Assembly (NCBI GenBank): GCA_040387375.1
Contig: JAZKDW010000063.1
Location: 1 to 26,263 of the forward strand
Source of the DNA: JAZKDW01 sp040387375
GTDB lineage: Bacteria > Pseudomonadota > Gammaproteobacteria > Burkholderiales > Burkholderiaceae_D
DNA: 26,263 nt
Direction of reading: 5' to 3'
In this document: positions 16,430 to 24,786 of the stretch, in pieces
Layout: every line of letters starts with the position of its first letter
Position numbering within the stretch: position 1 is the stretch's first letter
Notes under the pieces: generated by a model
The model's input: only the letters and a program-made list of their open reading frames with translations
What the model was told of the DNA's origin: nothing
Database searches by the model: none
Position numbers and translations under genes: made by a program

Positions 16430-17542
16430 CTATTGAATGATCAGTTCGGCATGCAAGGCGCCTGCCGCCTTGATGCCCTGCAAAATCGAGATGATGTCGC
16501 GTGTGCTGGTCTTGATCCGGTTGAGTGCCTTGACCAGGTCGGCCACGGTGTTGCCGGACTCCAGCGCAACGCCGGTGCTTTCGGTGACGTCGATGCGTGT
16601 GTTGCTGACTACCTCGGTGCGTACTCCGGGTCCGGTGAAGCTGACCATCTGCGGTTGCGACACCTGGTTCTCGGTGGCGATCGACACCTTGAGGTCGCCA
16701 TGCGCAATCGTGACTTTCGACATGCGGACGTCGCCGCCGGAAATCACGATGCCGGTGCGTTCATTGACAATCACGCGGGCGCGGGTGTCCGGTTCGACCG
16801 CGCTGTTTTCAAGGCGCGTCAGGAAGGCGACCAGATTGTCCCGCTGATGGCCGTCGACCTTGATGTCGACGCTGCTGGCGTCGCGCGCTTTCGCCGCATC
16901 GTTGCCGAAGGTGGCATTGATAGCGCGCGCGATCCGCGCCGATGTGGTGTAGTCCGGCTGGTTGAGCACAAACACCACCTTGCCCATCCCGCCCAGCACC
17001 TCGGTGGTTTCACCCAGTTCGACGTTGGCGCCGGCTGGTATCGCGCCTACCGTCGGATGATTTTTCTGCACCACATTGCCGTTCAGGTCGTACTTGTAGC
17101 CGCCGACGGAGATGGCGCCCTGCGCCAGCGCATGCACGCGGTTGTCCGGCCCTTTCAGCGGCGCCATCATCAGCACACCGCCCAGCAGGCTGCGGGCGTC
17201 ACCCGCCGAGGCGACCGTGACATCAAGCTTGTCGCCGGCGCGGGCGAACGCCGGCAGCGTTGCGGTCAACATCACGATGGCGACGTTACGGCTGTTTATC
17301 TGGTCGGACGACACCGTCAGGTTGAACTGGCTCAGCATGTTGGAAACCGACTGCCGGGTCGCCCTGTTGCGCATCGAGTCGCCGCTGCCGGCCAGGCCGG
17401 TGACCACGCCATAACCAATCAGCTGGTTGTCGCGCCAGCCATCGAGCCGTCCCAGATCCTTGATCCGCGTCGGGCCGATCGCTTGCGCCAGCGTGAACAC
17501 CGCCGACAGTAGCGCCATCACGATGAGATGGATCGGTTTCAT
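16430..17542 (-). CDS. flgI: Flagellar P-ring protein FlgI
   Basis: The 370-aa product has a signal peptide (MKPIHLIVMALLSAVFTLAQA), then IKDLGRLDGWRDNQLIGYGVVTGLAGSGDS, the highly conserved FlgI start of the mature protein. Further motifs are NVAIVMLTATLPAFARAGDKLDVTVAS, GDARSLLGGVLMMAPLKGPDNRVHALAQG and the C-terminal DLVKALNRIKTSTRDIISILQGIKAAGALHAELIIQ. It forms the periplasmic P ring. The start overlaps the flgH stop by 4 nt. Confidence 0.97.
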   Translation of the reverse strand: MKPIHLIVMALLSAVFTLAQAIGPTRIKDLGRLDGWRDNQLIGYGVVTGLAGSGDSMRNRATRQSVSNMLSQFNLTVSSDQINSRNVAIVMLTATLPAFARAGDKLDVTVASAGDARSLLGGVLMMAPLKGPDNRVHALAQGAISVGGYKYDLNGNVVQKNHPTVGAIPAGANVELGETTEVLGGMGKVVFVLNQPDYTTSARIARAINATFGNDAAKARDASSVDIKVDGHQRDNLVAFLTRLENSAVEPDTRARVIVNERTGIVISGGDVRMSKVTIAHGDLKVSIATENQVSQPQMVSFTGPGVRTEVVSNTRIDVTESTGVALESGNTVADLVKALNRIKTSTRDIISILQGIKAAGALHAELIIQ

Positions 17543-18123
17543 ATCAGCCCCAGCCAGCTGAACAAACGGTTGAGAAAGCCCGGCCGCTGCTTTTCAGCCA
17601 GCAGGCCGTCGCCGATATAGGCAATCCGCGCATTCGCGATCCGGCTGGAGGGAACGGTATTGGTATCGGAAATATCGAGCGGCCGAACCCGCCCTTCCAG
17701 CCGGATCGACTGGTCTTCGTTGTTGACGGAGATAATCTGCTCGCCCTTGATATTCAGTTCGCCGTTCGGCTCGACTGATTGGACAACCACTGTTATCTGC
17801 GCCAGCAGCCGGCCGGAACGCTGGATTCTTCCCCTGCCGGCGAAATCTTCCCTGGTGTTGACGCTGACGCTCTTGTCGTAATTCGAGGCCTTCGCGCTCA
17901 GATTCAGTCCACCGGCTTTTTCGGTGGTGGTGTCGGCAGTGGCCGAGGCGCTGGCATTCTCGAATACCAGAACTGACAGGCTGTCGCCTGGCCTATGCGC
18001 CTTGCGGTCGCTCACCAGCGCCTGGAAAGTCTGCTCCTGGTACAGGCTGTCCGCATGCGCGTGGCCGAGCGCGGAAGCGATCGTGAGCACCGTAACGAAT
18101 TGGATAATCATGTGTTTTTTCAT
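17539..18123 (-). CDS. flgH: Flagellar L-ring protein FlgH without lipobox
   Basis: The 194-aa FlgH keeps the family core: RAHRPGDSLSVLVFENASASATADT-like strand (here DRKAHRPGDSLSVLVFENAS), GRIQRSGRLLAQITVVVQSVEPNGELNIKGEQ and NTVPSSRIANARIAYIGDGLL. The start at 18123 gives a signal peptide (MKKHMIIQFVTVLTIASALGHAHA) with an AxA site before DSLYQ (residues 24/25). Canonical FlgH is a lipoprotein with a lipobox cysteine. Here no cysteine occurs anywhere in the protein, so it should be cut by signal peptidase I and not lipidated. The gap to flgA is 4 nt. Confidence 0.92.
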   Translation of the reverse strand: MKKHMIIQFVTVLTIASALGHAHADSLYQEQTFQALVSDRKAHRPGDSLSVLVFENASASATADTTTEKAGGLNLSAKASNYDKSVSVNTREDFAGRGRIQRSGRLLAQITVVVQSVEPNGELNIKGEQIISVNNEDQSIRLEGRVRPLDISDTNTVPSSRIANARIAYIGDGLLAEKQRPGFLNRLFSWLGLI

Positions 18124-18127
18124 GTTG

Positions 18128-19075
18128 TCATCTCGCATTGACTGCCACCACACCCGGCTCCAGCACCCGGGCGATGAAAATTTCGCTGTTGCCGGCATTT
18201 TTCACTTTCACCATTTCACCGACACGGCCATTGGCCTGCGCCACGCCTGCCGATTCGATCGTGATGTTTCCGGTGTTCATGCGCACCAGCACCTGCTGGT
18301 TGCGGCTGATCGTCGGTGTGCTTTCGACCGCGCTTGCGGTGAGCGGCATGCCCTGTCTGAGCGCGACGCGCAAACGGCTGGCGCCATCGCCCGGCAAACG
18401 ATCGACTGCCCCGGGAAAACGCGCGACGTCGCGCAGCGCCATCACAAAGTCGTCCGGCCTGACTTCGGCGCCGGCCGTCAGGTCGGTGCGTGCGACGGCA
18501 ACCTGTTTCCATGTCTGCACCGAGAACCACACCGGTATGGCCGCGTAAGCGCGCCCGTCTGCCTGCACATCGACCCAGACGGCGGTGCGCGACGAAATGA
18601 TCCCGCCCGGGATGCGCGCACGCAGTTCGGCGCCGGCCGGCAATGCCACTTCGCGCGCTTCGCCTGTTATCTTGATTTCCAGTTTTTCGTAGCTGCCAGC
18701 CAGCGCGGCGCGCAGGAAATCCTCGGCGGTGCGTGCCAGGCGCTGTTTTTCCAGGACGCCGGCGGCGCGCACGGTGACGTTCTGGTGGCCGCTGAATTGC
18801 AGCTTGCCGCGCATGTGCGGCGCATGGGCTTCGATGAAGCGGGCCACTTGCTGCTGCGACAGCCGTTTGCTGTAGCCGGGGCGAGGCGCCACACCGATTT
18901 CCATCTGCGCCAGCGCGCTGCTTTCCGCCGGGCCGCCGCCGCTAATCCCGGCAATATCGTCGAGCCGGTAAATCGCCGTGGCGACCGTCACGTCGCGACG
19001 AAGCGCGATCGTCATGTCGGCCGCCAGCACGGGCAACATGGCCAGTGCCAGCAGAGCGCCACAAATGATTTTCAT
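18128..19075 (-). CDS. flgA: P-ring chaperone FlgA
   Basis: The 315-aa product starts with a signal peptide (MKIICGALLALAMLPVLAA). It has an N-terminal domain and a C-terminal SAF-type domain (VARTDLTAGAEVRPDDFVMALRDVARFPG, LRVALRQGMPLTASAVEST, NQQVLVRMNTGNITIESAGVAQANGRVGEMVKVKN). FlgA guides FlgI assembly in the periplasm. Upstream in-frame starts exist at 19081 (ATG) and 19084 (GTG), but TAGGTGA sits at a good distance only for 19075. The gene is longer than E. coli FlgA (219 aa), having the longer two-domain form. Confidence 0.88.
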   Translation of the reverse strand: MKIICGALLALAMLPVLAADMTIALRRDVTVATAIYRLDDIAGISGGGPAESSALAQMEIGVAPRPGYSKRLSQQQVARFIEAHAPHMRGKLQFSGHQNVTVRAAGVLEKQRLARTAEDFLRAALAGSYEKLEIKITGEAREVALPAGAELRARIPGGIISSRTAVWVDVQADGRAYAAIPVWFSVQTWKQVAVARTDLTAGAEVRPDDFVMALRDVARFPGAVDRLPGDGASRLRVALRQGMPLTASAVESTPTISRNQQVLVRMNTGNITIESAGVAQANGRVGEMVKVKNAGNSEIFIARVLEPGVVAVNAR

Positions 19076-19084
19076 GAACATCAC

Positions 19085-19864
19085 CTAGCGCCGCAGGTTA
19101 TTGCTCATTCCGAGCATTTCATCGGAGGCTTGCACCACCTTCGCGTTGATCTCGTAGGCGCGCTGGGCAATGATCAGGTTGATCATTTCTTCCATCAGCT
19201 TCACATTGGACGTTTCCAGAAAACTTTGCGCCAGCGTGCCGTAGCCGTTTTCGCCAGGCTTGCCGATCAGCGCTTCGCCGGACCTGTCGCTGGCAAGGTA
19301 AAGATTGCCGCCGTTCGGATTCAGGCCGCCGGGGTTGGTGAAGTTGACCAGATCCAGTTGTCCGACCTCAAGCAGTTCCTTGTCGGTCGGTATACGCACC
19401 ATCACACGTCCGGCGGGTTCGATCACGATCTCGGTGGCATCACCCGGAATCTGGATCGATGACTTCAGCAGATAACCTTCGGGCGTGGTCAGGAAACCGT
19501 CGCGGTTGACTTCCATCGAACCGCTGCGGGTGTAGGCCGAACTGCCGTCCGGCATGGTCACTTCTAGGAAACCCTGGCCGCGTATCGCGATGTCGAGCGG
19601 CGAATCGCTTTTCTTCAGTTCGCCCGCGGTAAACACCTTGCTGGTCCCCGATACGCCGGTACCGACACCCAGGCGGTGCACGGATTCAGACCCGCCCAGC
19701 AAACCATTCTGGCGTGAGGTTTCGCGGTACATCAGATCTTCGAAACTCACGCGGTTCTTCTTGAAGGCGGAGGTATTGACGTTAGCCAGGTTATTCGAGA
19801 TCACGTCAACATTCGTTTGTTGCGCGTGCATGCCGCTGGCGCCGATATACAGTGAGTCGAGCAT
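19085..19864 (-). CDS. flgG: Distal rod protein FlgG
   Basis: The 259-aa product matches FlgG in length (about 260). Motifs are LYIGASGMHAQQTNVDVISNNLANVNTSAFKKNRVSFEDLMY, IRGQGFLEVTMPDGSSAYTRSGSMEVNRDGFL, and at the C-terminus LETSNVKLMEEMINLIIAQRAYEINAKVVQASDEMLGMSNNL. An upstream ATG at 19936 lies in flgF. ATG 19864 follows AGGGGAA and gives the normal MLDSLYIG N-terminus. Confidence 0.95.
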   Translation of the reverse strand: MLDSLYIGASGMHAQQTNVDVISNNLANVNTSAFKKNRVSFEDLMYRETSRQNGLLGGSESVHRLGVGTGVSGTSKVFTAGELKKSDSPLDIAIRGQGFLEVTMPDGSSAYTRSGSMEVNRDGFLTTPEGYLLKSSIQIPGDATEIVIEPAGRVMVRIPTDKELLEVGQLDLVNFTNPGGLNPNGGNLYLASDRSGEALIGKPGENGYGTLAQSFLETSNVKLMEEMINLIIAQRAYEINAKVVQASDEMLGMSNNLRR

Positions 19865-19874
19865 TTTTATTCCC

Positions 19875-20609
19875 CTAGAATTCGCCGAGTGTGCGTATGG
19901 TTTTATCCAGCATGCCGTCATAGGCCTGAATGACACGCTGGCTTGATTCGAAATGACGCATGGTCTCGATCATCTTGACCATTTCCGTCATGCTGTTGAC
20001 ATTGGATGTTTCGGTATGGCCCTGGCGCATGCGGTCGTAACCGTCGCTTCTGGTCGTGCTGCCCGGACCGGCGAGGTACAGGCCGCCACCGGCATGCTCC
20101 AGGCTGCGCGGGTCTTCGAACCTGACCAGCTTGATCTGGCCAAGCTGGTTTTCACCGTCGAAAATCTTGCCGGCCGCGTCTATCCTGGGCTGCGAGGTGG
20201 TCAGGATCAGTTCGCCCGACACGCCCATCACCGGCAAACCGGCATCGGTCGTCAGGCGGCCCTGCACATCGAGCCGGAAGGTTCCCTGCCTTGTATAGGC
20301 CGGTCCCTGTTCGGTCATTACTTCGAAAAAGCCGCCATCCTCGATCGCGATATCGAGCGGATTGCCGGTGAACTTGATCATGCCGGCCCGATGGTCGGTC
20401 ACCGATTCGGAGCGCGGCGAGCCGACCGGGAAATTCGCCGATGGACCGGCATTGGCGGTCCGCCCGAGGTAGTCGATGAAAGGCCGCGTGACCACGAGCT
20501 CCTTCTTGAATCCGGCGGTTGCGGCATTGGCCAGGTTCTGGCTGATCGTCGTCAGGCGGGCGACATCGCCGGCCATGCCGGCGCTGGTCGCGGTTAGCGC
20601 ATCAATCAC
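19875..20609 (-). CDS. flgF: Proximal rod protein FlgF
   Basis: The 244-aa product has MIDALTATSAGMAGDVARLTTISQNLANAATAGFKK, GNPLDIAIEDGGFFEVMTEQGPAYTRQGTFRLDVQGRL, and the C-terminal ETSNVNSMTEMVKMIETMRHFESSQRVIQAYDGMLDKTIRTLG. The MRHFESSQRV(I/L)QAYDxMLDxxIxxLG ending is typical of FlgF as opposed to FlgG. It begins 13 nt after flhA and ends 10 nt before flgG. It is the first rod gene after the export-gate block. Confidence 0.92.
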   Translation of the reverse strand: MIDALTATSAGMAGDVARLTTISQNLANAATAGFKKELVVTRPFIDYLGRTANAGPSANFPVGSPRSESVTDHRAGMIKFTGNPLDIAIEDGGFFEVMTEQGPAYTRQGTFRLDVQGRLTTDAGLPVMGVSGELILTTSQPRIDAAGKIFDGENQLGQIKLVRFEDPRSLEHAGGGLYLAGPGSTTRSDGYDRMRQGHTETSNVNSMTEMVKMIETMRHFESSQRVIQAYDGMLDKTIRTLGEF

Positions 20610-20622
20610 TGTGTTCCCCTTT

Positions 20623-22668
20623 TCATAAACTCACCGATCCGAAGGCCTTGAGGTTGATATTGGTCGGCACTTCCGCCATCGACAAAATCGCCAGATGCGG
20701 CATCACCCGCTCGGTTACCTTGCGCAGGTGACGCCGCAATTCAGGCGAGCACAGCAATACCGGCATCACGTTGCTCTTCATCATTTTTTCCACCTGGCCC
20801 GCGAGCTTGCTTAACATCTGCTCGGCGAAGCGTGGCTCCAGCACCAGCGTGCTGGCTTCATTGACGGCACGCATGCTCATCGCCAGCGTTTGTTCGATCG
20901 CCGGATCGAGCGTCAATACCTGCAGCTCGGCGCCGGTGCCGACCAGGCCTTGGCATATCACGGGACCGAGACGTTGCCGGACCAGTTCGGTCAGTTGTTC
21001 CGGATCCTTGGTGTGGCGGCCGCTGTCGACCAGCACTTCGAGTACCGCGTCGAGATTGCGTATCGAGACTTTTTCGCGTAGCAGGTTCTGCAAGACTTTC
21101 TGGATCTCGCTCAGCGACAGCACGGCCGGGATCAGTTCTTCGGCCAGCCCGGATTGCCGTTGCCTGACCTTGTCGACCAGCGCTTCGGTTTCCACCCGTG
21201 TCAGCAGATTGGCCGCATTGCGCCGGATGATTTCACTCAGATGGGTGATGAATACGGTGGCCGGATCGACCAGCGTATAACCTGAGGCGCGTGCGGTCTG
21301 GCGCTGGTCTTCGGCGATCCACACCGCCGGCAAGCCATAACTCGGATCAAGCGTTTCGGTGCCTTCCAGCTTATGGCGGCCACCTCCCGGATGGATCGCC
21401 AGGATGCGGTCGGCGACGATGCTGCCCTTGGCCACCGCAACGCCGAAAATCGCGATCTCATAAGCGTCGGCTTCCAGCTTCTTGTTGTCCCTGATCCTGA
21501 CCTTGGGCAGGACAAAACCGGCATCCAGCGCATATTGCTTGCGGAAACCGGCGATGCGTTCCATCAGCGAGGCATCGTCGCCATTGACCAGCTCGACCAG
21601 GTTCTGGCCGACGCTGACCTCGATCGGCTCGATCGCCAGCAGCTCGTAAATGTCATCACTTCCGGCCGCATCGGCGGGAGCAACCGATGGCTTTTCACCC
21701 GCGCTTTTTGATTTCGCCCTGAACGCGATCCAGGTCAGCGCGCCCAATATCGCCAGCAGCAGCAGAACCGGCGTGACCGGAATCCCGGGCAGGAACATGA
21801 ATGCCATCAGGGCGGCGATGACCAGTACCAGCGTCTTCGGGAAAGCGGTCATCTGCTGCAGCACTTCGGTGCTGAGCTGCGTATCGGAGGCGGAACGGGT
21901 GACGATGATGCCGGTGCCGACCGCAATCACTAGCGCCGGCACCTGGGTCACGATGCCGTCGCCGACTGTCAGCAGCGTAAATGTCTGCAATGCCTCGGAC
22001 CACGGCATGCCCTGCTGCATCACACCGACCGCCATGCCGCCGATGATGTTGATGAACAGGATGATGATGCCGGCGATCGCATCGCCTTTGACGAACTTGC
22101 TTGCGCCATCCATCGAACCGTAGAAATTTGCTTCTTTCTCGATGTTCTTGCGGCGGCGTTGCGCCTCGGCCTGGTCGATGAAACCCATGTTGAGGTCGGC
22201 GTCGATGCTCATCTGCTGGCCCGGCATGCTGTCGAGCGTAAAGCGGGCGGCGACTTCGGCGACCCGTTGCGCGCCGCTGGTGACGACCACGTATTGCACC
22301 ACCACCAGGATGATGAAAACGATCAGGCCGATCACGTAATTTCCGCCGATGACAAAGGTGCCGATCGCATTGATCACACGACCTGCATCGGCATTGCCGA
22401 GAATCAGACGGGTCGCCGCGATTTTGAGCGACAGGCGGAACAGCGTTGCTATCAGCAGCAGCGAAGGGAAAGTCGAAAACTCGACCGGCTTGCCCATGTA
22501 GAAGGTAAGCAGCAGCACCAGCAGCGCAAAGCTGAAATTGGTGATGATCAGGAAGTCCAGCAGCTGCGGCGGGATCGGGGTGAACAACACGACCAGGATG
22601 CCGATCATCAGCAATACCAGGATCACATCGCTGTGCCTGCCCAGGCTGCGGCGCATTGAGGTCATCAT
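20623..22668 (-). CDS. flhA: Flagellar export gate protein FlhA
   Basis: At 681 aa the protein is full length. The N-terminal half has about eight transmembrane segments. The FHIPEP signature is at about residues 135-158 (RVAEVAARFTLDSMPGQQMSIDAD), with Q where K is usual (PGKQM). The proton-pathway region YGSMDGASKFVKGDAIAG follows (about 183-200). The C-terminal cytoplasmic domain with VLLCSPELRRHLRK near the end is intact. FlhA forms the nonameric export ring. The local style (ERVxEVAARFTLDxMPG, GGMAVGVMQQGM) recalls Firmicute-type FlhA. It begins with ATGATG overlapping the flhB stop. Confidence 0.97.
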   Translation of the reverse strand: MMTSMRRSLGRHSDVILVLLMIGILVVLFTPIPPQLLDFLIITNFSFALLVLLLTFYMGKPVEFSTFPSLLLIATLFRLSLKIAATRLILGNADAGRVINAIGTFVIGGNYVIGLIVFIILVVVQYVVVTSGAQRVAEVAARFTLDSMPGQQMSIDADLNMGFIDQAEAQRRRKNIEKEANFYGSMDGASKFVKGDAIAGIIILFINIIGGMAVGVMQQGMPWSEALQTFTLLTVGDGIVTQVPALVIAVGTGIIVTRSASDTQLSTEVLQQMTAFPKTLVLVIAALMAFMFLPGIPVTPVLLLLAILGALTWIAFRAKSKSAGEKPSVAPADAAGSDDIYELLAIEPIEVSVGQNLVELVNGDDASLMERIAGFRKQYALDAGFVLPKVRIRDNKKLEADAYEIAIFGVAVAKGSIVADRILAIHPGGGRHKLEGTETLDPSYGLPAVWIAEDQRQTARASGYTLVDPATVFITHLSEIIRRNAANLLTRVETEALVDKVRQRQSGLAEELIPAVLSLSEIQKVLQNLLREKVSIRNLDAVLEVLVDSGRHTKDPEQLTELVRQRLGPVICQGLVGTGAELQVLTLDPAIEQTLAMSMRAVNEASTLVLEPRFAEQMLSKLAGQVEKMMKSNVMPVLLCSPELRRHLRKVTERVMPHLAILSMAEVPTNINLKAFGSVSL

Positions 22669-23747
22669 GCTGCAGCCTCACGCTGGTTTTGCGCCCGCAG
22701 CGCATAGACCCAGACCAGCAGGCGCGCCACATCGGGATAGAGTTTTTCGGGAACCGGGCCGTCGAAATCGACCTGGCGGAACAGCGCACGCGCGAGGACC
22801 TTGTTTTCGACCACCGGAATGCCGTGCTTGCGGGCGATACCCTTCATCAGCGCGGCCAGTTCACCGGCGCCTTTTGCCAGCACTGCGGGCGCCTGCATTT
22901 CACCCCGTACGTATTTGATGGCAACCGCCAGATGGACAGGATTGGCGATCACGACATCGGCTTCCTTCACGCGCGACAAGGCCTGGCTGCGCTTGAGCGT
23001 TTCACGCTGCAGTTCGCGTATGCGGGCGCGCACGCGGGGATCGCCGTCGCGGCGTTTGACTTCATCCTTGACTTCGCGGCGGCTCATTTTCAGCTTGTTG
23101 CCGTACTCCCAGCGCGAGTACAGGAAATCGAGCAGCGCAATCAATGCAATCACACAGGCCAGCTTGGCAATGACGGTTGCCATCTGCGACAGCACGAGCT
23201 GGCTGTACGCGACCGGACTGATGTGCATCAGTTGCATCAGTGCCGGCAGCAGGTTCCTGATCGCAAAATAAAGTACCGTGCCAAACAGGACCAGCTTGAT
23301 GACACTCTTGATCGCCTCGATCACCAGGCGCAGCGTCAGCAGGCGCTTGAATCCGGATACCGGATTGATGCGATCGACATCCGGCTTCAGCGGAAACAGC
23401 GTGAATATCGGACCGGTCTGGAGAACATTGGACAGGATCGCGATCACGACCAGCACACCGAACAGGGGCGCCAGCACATGCAAGGTATCCAGCAATGCGC
23501 CATTAAGCCAGGTCATGAAATGGCTGGACTCGAAATTGACCTGATGTGCCTGCGACAGCAGGCGTTGATTGATATGCAGCTGGCGCCCGGCCATGTGCCA
23601 GCCCGATACGGCCAGTACGATCAGGAAAGCGACGATGGCAAGCAGCGAATTGAGTTCGACGCTTTTGGAAACCGAGCCGCGCTTTTTCGCCTCCGCTATC
23701 TTGTAGGGTGTGGCGGCTTCACTGCGGTTTTGTTCTTGTTCAGCCAT
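22665..23747 (-). CDS. flhB: Substrate-switch protein FlhB with NPVH cleavage site
   Basis: The 360-aa product has the FlhB layout. The N-terminus SEAATPYKIAEAKKRGSVSKS is typical. Four transmembrane segments follow, then the cytoplasmic linker KMSRREVKDEVKRRDGDPRVRARIRELQRE and the C-terminal domain AVAIKYVRGEMQAPAVLAKGAGELA, GIPVVENKVLARALFRQ. The autocleavage site is NPVH (residues 269-272) instead of the usual NPTH. Asn and Pro, needed for cleavage, are kept. FlhB switches export from rod/hook to filament substrates after cleavage and contact with FliK. Its start directly follows the fliR stop. Confidence 0.95.
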   Translation of the reverse strand: MAEQEQNRSEAATPYKIAEAKKRGSVSKSVELNSLLAIVAFLIVLAVSGWHMAGRQLHINQRLLSQAHQVNFESSHFMTWLNGALLDTLHVLAPLFGVLVVIAILSNVLQTGPIFTLFPLKPDVDRINPVSGFKRLLTLRLVIEAIKSVIKLVLFGTVLYFAIRNLLPALMQLMHISPVAYSQLVLSQMATVIAKLACVIALIALLDFLYSRWEYGNKLKMSRREVKDEVKRRDGDPRVRARIRELQRETLKRSQALSRVKEADVVIANPVHLAVAIKYVRGEMQAPAVLAKGAGELAALMKGIARKHGIPVVENKVLARALFRQVDFDGPVPEKLYPDVARLLVWVYALRAQNQREAAA

Positions 23748-24512
23748 TTATTCCAGCACCCTTTCCCAATATGAAAATATCGTTTCGAAAATCCGCTGCA
23801 TCAGCGGCGCCATGGTCTGCATCGTCAGGCTCAGCAACATCAGTCCGGCAAAAATCTTGACTGCCATCGCCAGCACAAAAATATTCACCTGCGGCATCGT
23901 GCGTGAAATGATCGCCATGCCGACATCAATCAGGAAAAGACAAAACACCACTGGCGCCACGAGCGCAAAACCGAAGGTGAACATGCTGCCGAACATCGCC
24001 ACCACCGCAGCCAGATTAAATTGCCCGACAAAGGTCCCAGGCGGAAACCGCTCCAGCGAAAACGCAAGCGCGCGCACAATCATGTGATGCCCGTCGACCG
24101 CAAAAAACACCAGCACCGCAAGCAGGTTCAGCGCGGTGCCGAGCAAGGGCGATTGATGCCGGGTGGCGGGATCGATCAGGTTGGCGACACCGAATCCCAT
24201 CTGCATGTCGAGCAACCTGCCGCCAAACAAAAAGGCGCCAAAACCGGCGAACAGTCCGAATGCAAACAAGGCGCCCAGCATCAGCTCACCCAGGGCCGCG
24301 ATCACCAGATCGCCGATCTGGAGCGTCATCGCCGGCGCTTGCAGCCCGGCGGCGGTGACGATCGTCGCCGATAGCGCCAGCACAAAAAATGCACGTATAT
24401 GCGCGGGCAATTGCACGCTGCCGAATACCGGCGCCATCACAAACACGGCACCGATCCGGATCGACACCAGCAGCACCGCGACAACCCAGACTGATTCGAC
24501 GTGCAGTTGCAT
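23748..24512 (-). CDS. fliR: Flagellar export gate protein FliR
   Basis: The 254-aa product is hydrophobic with about six transmembrane segments. Family patterns include RIGAVFVMAPVFGSVQLPAHIRAFFVLALS, GELMLGALFAFGLF, MQMGFGVANLIDPATRHQSPLLG and the C-terminal VNIFVLAMAVKIFAGLMLL. FliR joins FliP and FliQ in the gate. An in-frame start at 24551 lies inside fliQ. ATG 24512 is preferred because TGAGGATC is just upstream and it then begins 7 nt after fliQ. Confidence 0.95.
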   Translation of the reverse strand: MQLHVESVWVVAVLLVSIRIGAVFVMAPVFGSVQLPAHIRAFFVLALSATIVTAAGLQAPAMTLQIGDLVIAALGELMLGALFAFGLFAGFGAFLFGGRLLDMQMGFGVANLIDPATRHQSPLLGTALNLLAVLVFFAVDGHHMIVRALAFSLERFPPGTFVGQFNLAAVVAMFGSMFTFGFALVAPVVFCLFLIDVGMAIISRTMPQVNIFVLAMAVKIFAGLMLLSLTMQTMAPLMQRIFETIFSYWERVLE

Positions 24513-24519
24513 GCGATCC

Positions 24520-24786
24520 TCAGAAATACATTGGGATATTGCCGATGACACCCGAAGAAAACTGCAGCAGTTTTTTCAGCATCCATGGCCCGAACACCAC
24601 CATCACCACCACCACCGTAATAATTTTCGGCACAAAAGACAGTGACATTTCCTGCACCTGGGTCACTACCTGTAGCACGCTGATCAGTAGCCCGATCAGC
24701 ATGGTCAGGCCAAGGATGGGCGCGGAAATGAGGACTGCGGCCCACAACATTTCGCCCATCAGCTGCAATGCAAAATCACTGGTCAT
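24520..24786 (-). CDS. fliQ: Flagellar export gate protein FliQ, first gene of the operon
   Basis: The 88-aa product is FliQ by size and by its two transmembrane hairpin helices (AAVLISAPILGLTMLIGLLISVLQ, then IITVVVVMVVFGPWMLKKLLQF). The linking TQVQEMSLSFVPKI matches the family (TQIQExTLxFIPK). FliQ packs around the FliP ring. AGGGGG lies before the ATG. It is the first gene after the AT-rich intergenic region, so the operon promoter should lie between 24787 and about 24995. Confidence 0.95.
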   Translation of the reverse strand: MTSDFALQLMGEMLWAAVLISAPILGLTMLIGLLISVLQVVTQVQEMSLSFVPKIITVVVVMVVFGPWMLKKLLQFSSGVIGNIPMYF

